64,000 nt of DNA from PALSA-555 sp963731625. Lineage in GTDB: Bacteria; Actinomycetota; Acidimicrobiia; IMCC26256; PALSA-555. The DNA lies in the NCBI GenBank assembly GCA_963731625.1, contig CAVSWH010000004.1, positions 1 through 64,000 of the forward strand. Direction: 5' to 3'. Below, piece by piece: positions 7,173 through 13,238 of this stretch (position 1 is its first letter; each line of letters opens with the position of its first letter). Made by a program: the position numbers and the translations under genes. The notes below the pieces were generated by a model, which ran no database searches, had not been told where the DNA came from, and saw only the letters and a list, made by a program, of their open reading frames with translations.

Positions 7173-8651
7173 ATGATCTCGATGCGGCGGCTCATCGCCG
7201 GTGCGACGGTCCTCGTGGTCGCCGCGGCGCTGGTGGGCGTCGGCACGGGCTCGGCGCGCGCCGGGGTCTCGCCGTCGGGCATCCACAAGATCAAACACAT
7301 CATCATCGTGATGCAGGAGAACCGGTCGTTTGACTCCTACTTCGGGACATACCCCGGCGCCGTCGGGCTGCCCACGAAGGACGGGCAGTTCACGTCGTGT
7401 ATCCCAGACCCCACGGCCGGTTCGTGCGACCGGCCCTATCACGACACCTCGGACGTCAACGCGGGCGCCGCGCACACCGCGGCCGCGAGCGAGGCCGACC
7501 TCAACGGCGGCCGCCTCGACGGGTTCGTCGCCGAAGCGCAGCGCAGCCCCAAGGGGTGCGCCGCGCAAGACCCCAACTGCGGCAACGGGGCCCAGACCGA
7601 CGTCATGGGGTTTCATGACCAACGCGAGATCCCGAACTACTGGTCCTACGCCCACGACTTCGTGCTACAAGACCACTTCTTCGAGCCGGTCGCGTCCTGG
7701 TCGCTGCCCGATCACAACTACCTAGTGTCCGGATGGTCAGCGATCTGCACGAGCAGCGCGCCGTCGAGCTGCACGAACGACATCGTCGGCCCCTACACAC
7801 CCGCCCAGATGCAGCGCTATGTCACCCAAGCCCTCACGACCGGTGCCGCCACCGTGCAGAGCGCCTGGACCGACCTGACCTACCTGCTCTATCGCCAGCA
7901 CGTCAGCTGGAACTACTTCGTCGAGAGCGGCACACAGCCCGACTGCGCCGACGACGAAGCGACGTGCGCCCCCGTCCCACAGAACTACACCACGCCCGGG
8001 ATCTGGAACCCGCTACCCATCTTCACCGACGTGCAAGCCGACGGACAGCTCGGCAACATCCAGCCGACGTCGCGCTACTTCGCCGACGCCCAGGCCGGAT
8101 CACTGCCCTCCGTTTCGTGGGTCACGCCCAGCGGCGGTGACAGCGAACACCCACCCTCCAGCGTGCATCAGGGACAAGCCTGGGTAACCGCGGTCATCAA
8201 CGCCGCGATGCGAAGCCCCGACTGGAAGTCCACCGCCATCTTCTTGTCATGGGACGACTGGGGCGGCTTCTATGACCACGTCGTCCCGCCAACCATCGAC
8301 CGCAACGGATACGGCCTCCGAGTCCCCGGGATCGTCATCTCCCCGTACGCCCGACGCGGGTACATCGACCACCAGACCCTCAGCCACGACGCCTACCTCA
8401 AGTTCATCGAAGACGACTTCCTCGGCGGCCAACGACTCAACCCGAAGACCGATGCCCGCCCCGATCCCCGCCCCGACGTACGAGAATCGGCTGCCCAACT
8501 CGGCAACCTCGCCGCGGACTTCGACTTCACCCAGGCCCCCCGCACGCCGGTCCTCCTGCCGACCAACCCGCCCACCGACTCACCGAGCATCCCCAGCCAG
8601 TTCATCGGCGCAGCACCGAGCGTGGGCAGCACGAACCCTCCAAGCGGTTAG
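7173..8651 (+). CDS. secreted phosphoesterase (phospholipase C/acid phosphatase family)
   Basis: 492 residues with a signal peptide (RRLIAGATVLVVAAALVGVG, then SARA). The mature part carries the phosphoesterase family (PF04185) signatures: IKHIIIVMQENRSFDSYFG near residue 48 with the metal-binding E-N and nucleophile region, the SLPDHNYLVSG motif, SVSWVTPSGGDSEHP, and FLSWDDWGGFYDHVVPP near residue 355. The family includes phospholipase C and AcpA-like phosphatases; which substrate is used here is not evident. ATG at 7173 or 7182. It follows the CoA-disulfide reductase by 28 bases. A degenerate tRNA-like repeat lies just after the stop. Confidence 0.88.
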   Translation: MISMRRLIAGATVLVVAAALVGVGTGSARAGVSPSGIHKIKHIIIVMQENRSFDSYFGTYPGAVGLPTKDGQFTSCIPDPTAGSCDRPYHDTSDVNAGAAHTAAASEADLNGGRLDGFVAEAQRSPKGCAAQDPNCGNGAQTDVMGFHDQREIPNYWSYAHDFVLQDHFFEPVASWSLPDHNYLVSGWSAICTSSAPSSCTNDIVGPYTPAQMQRYVTQALTTGAATVQSAWTDLTYLLYRQHVSWNYFVESGTQPDCADDEATCAPVPQNYTTPGIWNPLPIFTDVQADGQLGNIQPTSRYFADAQAGSLPSVSWVTPSGGDSEHPPSSVHQGQAWVTAVINAAMRSPDWKSTAIFLSWDDWGGFYDHVVPPTIDRNGYGLRVPGIVISPYARRGYIDHQTLSHDAYLKFIEDDFLGGQRLNPKTDARPDPRPDVRESAAQLGNLAADFDFTQAPRTPVLLPTNPPTDSPSIPSQFIGAAPSVGSTNPPSG

Positions 8652-8662
8652 GCACGCTTCCC

Positions 8663-8708
8663 ACATGACACAAGGCGGGAGCGGGTTCGAGCGCCTGAAC
8701 GCTCACCA
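8663..8708 (+). repeat. degenerate copy of the tRNA-Val 3' half
   Basis: Aligns with the tRNA-Val(TAC) 3' fragment at 19155-19206: ACAAGGCGGGAGCGG here against ACAAGGCGGAAGCGG there. A TTCGAG T-loop and an acceptor/CCA-like ending (GAACGCTCACCA) follow. Stem pairing is largely lost. Confidence 0.55.
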
Positions 8709-9100
8709 ACCGGGCGGCATATTCACCCGAACGCGAACGTGACACGCCTCGTTGGCGGCCCGGGTGGGCCCGACGGGAGACGCCGTGCGGCCTCCAGGGG
8801 GATGTGACCCCGCTGGCCAGTGTGCCGTCACGCAGCCGAAGTCCGTGAGAAGTCCGCGCGTTCTCTCGGGTCCAGGCTGCGGCTGTTAACGGATGCCGCC
8901 CGGTCAAACTTCGGTTGAACCGCCCTTCGTGGCGCGTTTCATGCTGACAGCGCAAGGGGTCGGCAGCGCCTCGTGGACTTGCGAGTCAGGTGAGGGCGCC
9001 GCGTGAAGGTTTGCTGCCTCGCGCCCGGAATGTCGGGGTGTGGCGATGGGGGCTGGTGGAGTATGAGCGGTGCTGGTCAACACGCGTCGACGATTTCTCT

Positions 9101-9123
9101 AGGGGCAGTGCGGCAATGCCCCT
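9101..9123. terminator. inverted repeat, possible bidirectional terminator
   Basis: A perfect 7-bp stem (AGGGGCA/TGCCCCT) with a 9-base loop, followed by TTAT on the plus strand. It lies between the plus-strand phosphoesterase gene and minus-strand genes that end at 9202, so a terminator role for converging transcripts fits. It also resembles a stretched DosR-like palindrome. Confidence 0.35.
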
Positions 9124-9201
9124 TATCGTCATCTGCCAGTGTGCGGCGGCGCGGCGGGTAGTTGCACCGTGACGCTGAGCCCGCCAGCGGCCCGGGGCGG
9201 T

Positions 9202-9306
9202 TCACGGTGACCGGGGCTTCTTGGTTGGCATGGAGGTCGGCCGCATGTTGAGTAGTGCGATCCAGGCGAGGAGACCGATCACGATCCAGCCTTGTGTTGC
9301 ACTCAT
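9202..9306 (-). CDS. 34-residue membrane miniprotein
   Basis: Encodes MSATQGWIVIGLLAWIALLN followed by MRPTSMPTKKPRSP. One hydrophobic helix (WIVIGLLAWIALL) precedes a basic proline/threonine tail, suggesting a small inner-membrane protein with its tail in the cytoplasm. It is a close paralogue of the gene at 12014-12148: 27 of the first 30 residues agree or are conservative. Preservation of the frame in both copies argues for a real gene. Both copies lie just after the same C-terminal tail sequence, intact at 12211 and decayed at 9383. Function unknown. Confidence 0.6.
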   Translation of the reverse strand: MSATQGWIVIGLLAWIALLNMRPTSMPTKKPRSP

Positions 9307-9382
9307 ATTCTCTCTTGTATCTCTTAGAACTATTGCGGTTACGACTCGCGCAGAATGATTTCGATCTGTTCAGGTTCTGGAC

Positions 9383-9450
9383 TGCTCAGAAGGCGGGGTT
9401 GATGCGACGAGCTCTTCGGCGGGCGGCCCGGTGATCCGGACATCAGGTCT
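9383..9450 (-). pseudogene. remnant of the C-terminus of a 12211-13077-like protein
   Basis: The minus strand reads RITGPPAEELVASTPP. This matches the end of the protein at 12211-13077 (TFHVPPAQELVCINPAF) at about three quarters of bases over some 57 positions. Followed, as in the intact copy, by the membrane miniprotein gene. Indicates an old tandem-like duplication whose first gene has decayed. Confidence 0.5.
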
Positions 9451-9475
9451 CACTGCTGGCTCGGTGCACCCATTG

Positions 9476-9916
9476 CTAATCCGCGGCGGGGACGATGAGC
9501 AGAGGTCGGCGCACGTGGTGAGCAAGGGTGTTCGGAACCGTGCCGAGCAGCAACTCGGCGAAGCCGCCCGCCCCACGGCGTCCCACGACGACGAGCGCGG
9601 CGTCCGTGTCGAGCGCGACCTCGTCGAGTTTGGGTGCCGGCAATCCATCGACGAGCTCGGTCCGATAAGGCACCCCGGCTTTGGCGAGCGGCTCAACCCA
9701 TTCGTTGAGCAGCCGAGCCCGATGCCGACGGACTTCCTCGATCGGTGGCTGGAGCGCCGCGATCGTCGCGGGGCCAAAGTACAGCGGCCCGATGTCCAGG
9801 ACATGCACGGCGATCACTTCAGCGTCCAGGGAAGGCGCATACTGGATACACCACGCGCGGGCCGCGTCCGCGCCCTCTGACCCGTCGAGCCCGAGCACGA
9901 TGCGCCGCGTTGTCAT
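9476..9916 (-). CDS. universal stress protein (UspA family)
   Basis: 146 residues, a single Usp domain. It begins RRIVLGLDGSEGADAA with the conserved Asp, and has an ATP-binding signature near the end, G-x2-G-x9-G-T (VGRRGAGGFAELLLGTVPNTLAHH), then PLLIVP. It is therefore expected to bind ATP. Cytosolic; Usp proteins of this type accumulate in actinobacteria under hypoxia or stationary phase. Start at ATG 9916. It is one of three intact USP genes in the window; a decayed tail of a fourth lies at 18043. Confidence 0.92.
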   Translation of the reverse strand: MTTRRIVLGLDGSEGADAARAWCIQYAPSLDAEVIAVHVLDIGPLYFGPATIAALQPPIEEVRRHRARLLNEWVEPLAKAGVPYRTELVDGLPAPKLDEVALDTDAALVVVGRRGAGGFAELLLGTVPNTLAHHVRRPLLIVPAAD

Positions 9917-10287
9917 GCCCAGGAGCCTGATCGCGGCAACTGCCCTTCGTCCAGGGTCCAAGGTCCCAAGAAGCCGCCTGCGCCGCCGGTTTCCGCCGCC
10001 GCACAGGAGCGATGATGAGGCATCGTCGGGTCTTGCCGGCGGCGTCGATGTGCATTGGCGCGGGGTTGGTGCGCTACGCAGGAGTGGCAAGTGCCCGGAG
10101 TGTCTTCTCGGCGGTAACGGTTCCGTCGCTCATCTCGATAGAGCGCTCCGACGGTGATGATGTCTTGCACCTGATGGACGAGGTCGTCCTGGTCGAGGCC
10201 GAAGGGTCAACGGAGCCTGCAGGCATACAGCCCAGCGCGGTGTCGACGATCGTCGCGACGAATCCCCGCGACCTCGCAGGTCGAGAT
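9917..10287. other. intergenic stretch with possible thioesterase remnant
   Basis: No intact gene. On the minus strand about 10190-10284 reads GFVATIVDTALGCMPAGSVD, which recalls the hotdog-fold PaaI/YbgC-type core (GG-x-laaLlDtalg-x). The rest cannot be joined in one frame, so it is at best a remnant. Confidence 0.3.
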
Positions 10288-10776
10288 CTAGCCCCGGGCC
10301 ACGGGTGCGCGATCCTCCGCGTCCGGCGTCTCAGCGGGCCACGGTCTGGGCTCAGGCACCAGGATGACCGGACGCGTGCTGCGATGTGCGAGCCGGGTTG
10401 CTGTCCCGCCGAGTAGGAGATCGCCAGCTGCGGTACGGCCGGTCTTCGCGATGACGAGAAAGTCCACGTCGTCCTCGTCGGCGAGACCGAGCAAGCACTT
10501 CACGGCGTCTCCACGCGTGAGTTTCGTTCGGTAGCGAACCCCGGTCTCCCGCAGCGGCTCGGACCAGAGCCCCTCGAGCAGGAGGCCGTGCTCCGTTTCG
10601 ATACGCACGTAGTCGATCTGAGCGATCGACATCATCCACTCGCCAAGGCTCGAAACCACGTGCACGAGGAGGACCTCGGCGTCGACCCGGCGGGCAAAAT
10701 CGGCACTCCACTCCACGGCTCGTTGCGCGGCCGGTGATCCATCGGTCGCAACCAAGAGGCGCAGGGGCCGGCTCAC
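10288..10776 (-). CDS. universal stress protein (UspA family)
   Basis: 162 residues with the Usp fold: RLLVATDGSPAAQRAVEWS at the start and RPVILVPEP near the end. The ATP-loop is altered, reading VIAKTGRTAAGDLLLGGTATRLAH, so nucleotide binding is less certain than in the neighbouring USP. A C-terminal 25-residue tail (PWPAETPDAEDRAPVARG) is extra. Its ATG overlaps the stop of the upstream Ca-binding gene (10773-11138), forming a coupled two-gene operon. Candidate dormancy-type operators lie upstream of that operon. Confidence 0.9.
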   Translation of the reverse strand: MSRPLRLLVATDGSPAAQRAVEWSADFARRVDAEVLLVHVVSSLGEWMMSIAQIDYVRIETEHGLLLEGLWSEPLRETGVRYRTKLTRGDAVKCLLGLADEDDVDFLVIAKTGRTAAGDLLLGGTATRLAHRSTRPVILVPEPRPWPAETPDAEDRAPVARG

Positions 10777-11138
10777 CGGGTCCGCCCCTTGTCATGCCCG
10801 ATCACGTCAGGTTGATCGGCGGCCCGGGCAGCCGGGTGCATGATGACAGTCGTCACCTCGGCGGCGTTCGGCACGCCGTCATGATCGGTGTCGATCGTGA
10901 CCGCGTCGGTCACCGTGACCGTGGTTGCTATGCCGTCGGGTCCGATACCGGAGTCCAACTCGCGGATCTCCTCGACTACGTCGGCGCCGTCGACGTTGGG
11001 ATACTTGCGGGTCTCGCGTCGCTCGACAGCGTCGGGTACCCCGTCATCGTCCAAGTCGAGATACTCGGTCTTGTCGGCCGCACCGACTTCGAAGCATGGT
11101 GATCCCCTCTCGGGCTGTTCGATCCGTCCGGGGCTCAT
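10773..11138 (-). CDS. EF-hand-like / DxDxDG calcium-binding protein
   Basis: 121 residues with two D-x-D-x-D-G loops: EYLDLDDDGVPDAVE at residues 25-39 and DTDHDGVPNAAEV at 83-95. These resemble thrombospondin type-3/EF-hand calcium loops. A paralogue with both loops lies at 28923-29198. No signal peptide is obvious, so it may be cytosolic. Start ATG 11138 has GAGGAGG upstream. Overlaps the following USP gene by four bases. Two GGGnC...GnCCC palindromes lie 70-150 bases upstream. Role unknown; Ca binding is inferred from the motif only. Confidence 0.72.
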   Translation of the reverse strand: MSPGRIEQPERGSPCFEVGAADKTEYLDLDDDGVPDAVERRETRKYPNVDGADVVEEIRELDSGIGPDGIATTVTVTDAVTIDTDHDGVPNAAEVTTVIMHPAARAADQPDVIGHDKGRTR

Positions 11139-11207
11139 GAGTCCTCCTCGGGTCGCTTGCCTCGCAAGGCCACATCGCGACCATACGAACGACGCGGCCA
11201 CTGTCCT

Positions 11208-11221
11208 AGGGTCGTTGGACC
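11208..11221. promoter_or_regulatory. candidate DosR/OsdR-like operator
   Basis: AGGGTCGTTGGACC is an imperfect palindrome about 70 bases upstream of the Ca-binding/USP operon (start 11138). Its core agrees with the neighbouring site at 11272-11290 read on the other strand (AGGTCGTTGGGCCC). Assignment rests on similarity to the GGGnC..GnCCC class and gene content, not on a scan. Confidence 0.4.
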
Positions 11222-11271
11222 GCTCGTGGCTCGGATGGCCGCCCGTCGCGGTCCTCGGGTGACCGTGGCGA

Positions 11272-11290
11272 CTAGGGCCCAACGACCTAG
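11272..11290. promoter_or_regulatory. candidate DosR/OsdR-like operator
   Basis: CTAGGGCCCAACGACCTAG has CTAGG/CCTAG outer arms. It lies about 140 bases upstream of the Ca-binding/USP operon and 46 bases downstream of the SRPBCC gene. Confidence 0.4.
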
Positions 11291-11335
11291 CGGGCGTCAC
11301 TTGGTGACAACCGGACGATCCCTTGTCGTCGTCGG

Positions 11336-11986
11336 CTACCGCGGGCGTGATGGGACACTTTGACTCGCGAGCTTCTCGGCCCGCTCTTTGATGCCGAGGA
11401 GCATCTTTCGTTCCATGATCAAGCTGCCGGGTTCCATGATGAGGGTGGTGAAGAGCCGGCTGACCTGAGACGCAGCGGGTGTGGCGATGCGATTCCGGCT
11501 CACCAGCCGGGTTCGGCCATTGGACATCGGGTAGAGGCCGAACGCCCAGACCCAGTTGCCGTCCTCGGAGCGGATCACCATGGCTCGCTCGGCGTCGAGC
11601 ACCTCGATGCGGAGTCGCGGCCCCTTGGAGCCCAGCTGCTCCGCATCTCCTACCTTGCGGTTCTGAAATTCCGGCAGGATCTCGTCGGCGCTGTGCATTT
11701 GCAGCCCGAAGAGGTTCTCGATCCAGTCGTAGGTGTAGACGCCACCTTTGCCGCTTCCCATCTGGACGAGCCACGGCCAGATCGCCGACGGGGGCGCGTC
11801 GATACTGATCGCCCGTGTCGAAACCACGTCCGGGTCTGCCAAGAGATCGTCGCCGGGCATCCTTCGTTCCACGTCGTCGTTCGTTGCGCCCCACGTGAGA
11901 CACGGCGTGCGGCCAAACGCGAGATAGGTCGCGGCCGCGCCAGTCACGGCGCTACCCAGAGCCGCGAAGACCGTGCGCGACCTCAT
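11336..11986 (-). CDS. SRPBCC (START-like) family protein with N-terminal anchor
   Basis: 216 residues. The first 25 (RTVFAALGSAVTGAAATYLAFG) form a signal anchor. Residues 55-200 resemble an SRPBCC lipid/ligand-binding fold: TRAISIDAPPSAIWPWLVQMG, then YTYDWIENLFGLQMHSADEI, MVIRSEDGNWVWAFGL and TRLVSRNRI. Such proteins bind hydrophobic ligands; the ligand here is unknown. Start ATG 11986 has GAAAGG upstream. A 131-bp piece of this gene (codons about 118-160) is repeated almost perfectly at 16483-16613. The next gene upstream is the membrane miniprotein at 12014. Confidence 0.8.
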   Translation of the reverse strand: MRSRTVFAALGSAVTGAAATYLAFGRTPCLTWGATNDDVERRMPGDDLLADPDVVSTRAISIDAPPSAIWPWLVQMGSGKGGVYTYDWIENLFGLQMHSADEILPEFQNRKVGDAEQLGSKGPRLRIEVLDAERAMVIRSEDGNWVWAFGLYPMSNGRTRLVSRNRIATPAASQVSRLFTTLIMEPGSLIMERKMLLGIKERAEKLASQSVPSRPR

Positions 11987-12013
11987 GTGAACACCTTTCT
12001 TCCGAATGACCGA

Positions 12014-12148
12014 TCAAGATGGACGAGTGGGCTGATCGGACGGTGAGTCCTTCGGCAGCTTCTTGGTTGGCATCGAGGTCGGTCGCATGTTGAGTAATGC
12101 GATCCAGGCGACCAGGCCGATCACGATCCAGCCTTGCGTTGCGTTCAT
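12014..12148 (-). CDS. 44-residue membrane miniprotein
   Basis: Reads MNATQGWIVIGLVAWIALLN, MRPTSMPTKKLPKDSPSDQP, TRPS. One hydrophobic helix and a basic/proline-rich tail, with a good Shine-Dalgarno (AGGGAGAG) before the ATG at 12148. Paralogous to 9202-9306. Located between the Ser/Thr/Pro-rich anchored protein gene (12211) and the SRPBCC gene, all on the minus strand, so probably co-transcribed with them. Function unknown. Confidence 0.68.
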   Translation of the reverse strand: MNATQGWIVIGLVAWIALLNMRPTSMPTKKLPKDSPSDQPTRPS

Positions 12149-12210
12149 GGTCTCTCCCTTTCAACGAATTGGTGACGGGTAGCACGAGTGGTGATCGCTG
12201 TTCCAGGTGC

Positions 12211-13077
12211 TCAGAACGCCGGGTTGATGCATACGAGTTCTTGGGCGGGTGGCACGTGGAACGTAACGGGAAAAGGGAAAGTCAGACTCGTGACGGCGGC
12301 GCGCGAATAGAGCACCTCGACGACCCGTACCTCTTGGTTGCCTTGCATCGGGTAGGTGCCGATGAGGCGCACCGTCTTGAAGTGGAGGGCGAGCGCACGC
12401 TCCCGGGACCGGATCTCGGTGAGGATGAGCTTGGCTTCGTAGCGAGCCCGAGCGGGGGTCGACAGCGTCGCGGGGTTCGGGGCACTGGTCGCCGTCGGGG
12501 TGGTGGTCGACGAGGCGGGAACTGACGTTGTGGTGGGGAGGCTGGATGGTGGCTCGCAGGTCGGCGGTCCCGTGGGTGGTATTCCGTTTCCGGTGTCGAT
12601 GGCCCAAGTGACGGTGATGGTGTCGGCCGGCGCGTAAGTCACCGCGACCCGCGTGGCGTCACTCGCCCCCCGGTTGCTGGGATGCAGTCGACGCAGGAGA
12701 GCCTGGCGAAGCTTGATGGCGGGGTCGGGTGCCGCTGTCGTGGTGGTGGTTGTGGAAGGTGACGTCGTGACGGTGGTCGTCGACGTCGGTGTGGGTGGCG
12801 GCGGACTGGTTGTGGATGTCGGCCGGGTGGTCGGGGTGAGGATGACGACGCTGGGTGGTGGGCGGGTGGGGACGGTGGTGTTGAGCGGCCGGCCGGTCGT
12901 CGTCGTGGCTGCCCGCGTTGTCGTCGTGGTGGACGAAACGCTGGTCGAGGGACCCGTCGACGGGCCGGGTGCACTGACCTGGGGGGTGTTGCCGCCGCCT
13001 GATGAGAAGGCGAACCACGCGCTCGCTCCAGCGATCAGGAAGGCGACCGCCCCGAGGATCACGACGCGCCGGTCCAT
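12211..13077 (-). CDS. membrane-anchored protein with Thr/Pro/Ser-rich stalk
   Basis: 288 residues. Residues 4-26 (RVVILGAVAFLIAGASAWFAF) are an uncleaved anchor or signal. Residues 30-120 are a threonine/proline/serine-rich stalk of the kind O-mannosylated in actinobacteria. Residues 120-288 form an extracytoplasmic domain (ATRVAVTYAPADTITVTWAI, then RYEAKLILTEIRSRERALAL and NQEVRVVEVLYSRAAVTSL), interrupted by a second Thr/Ser-rich insert. I do not recognise the domain. The last 20 codons are echoed in a decayed copy at 9383-9450. A candidate dormancy operator lies about 140 bases upstream (13214). Confidence 0.78.
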   Translation of the reverse strand: MDRRVVILGAVAFLIAGASAWFAFSSGGGNTPQVSAPGPSTGPSTSVSSTTTTTRAATTTTGRPLNTTVPTRPPPSVVILTPTTRPTSTTSPPPPTPTSTTTVTTSPSTTTTTTAAPDPAIKLRQALLRRLHPSNRGASDATRVAVTYAPADTITVTWAIDTGNGIPPTGPPTCEPPSSLPTTTSVPASSTTTPTATSAPNPATLSTPARARYEAKLILTEIRSRERALALHFKTVRLIGTYPMQGNQEVRVVEVLYSRAAVTSLTFPFPVTFHVPPAQELVCINPAF

Positions 13078-13213
13078 CAGTGGCGTCGCCGTGCGGTCAT
13101 GGACCGAAGGTCTGTGAATGCGGCCCGGTGGCGTGTCTCAGCTCGGCGGCTCGCGTGAGTGCCGGTGGGTCCGTTGCCATACAGTCAGTCTGAGGATGTC
13201 GCTGACGCACCGG

Positions 13214-13231
13214 TAGGGCCCATTGTCCCTA
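13214..13231. promoter_or_regulatory. candidate DosR/OsdR-like operator
   Basis: TAGGGCCCATTGTCCCTA has TAGGG/CCCTA arms, agreeing closely with the GGG-x-C-...-GTCCC class bound by DosR/DevR. It lies 137 bases upstream of the anchored protein gene (start 13077) and just past the end of the P-type ATPase gene. Confidence 0.45.
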
Positions 13232-13238
13232 GACCGGG

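Larger units (their letters stand above)
8652..9201. other. gene-free stretch with hairpin and tRNA-like repeat
   Basis: No credible gene. Contains the tRNA-Val-like degenerate repeat (8663-8708) and a strong inverted repeat (9101-9123). The short open frame at 8990-9172 has no supporting features. Confidence 0.5.
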
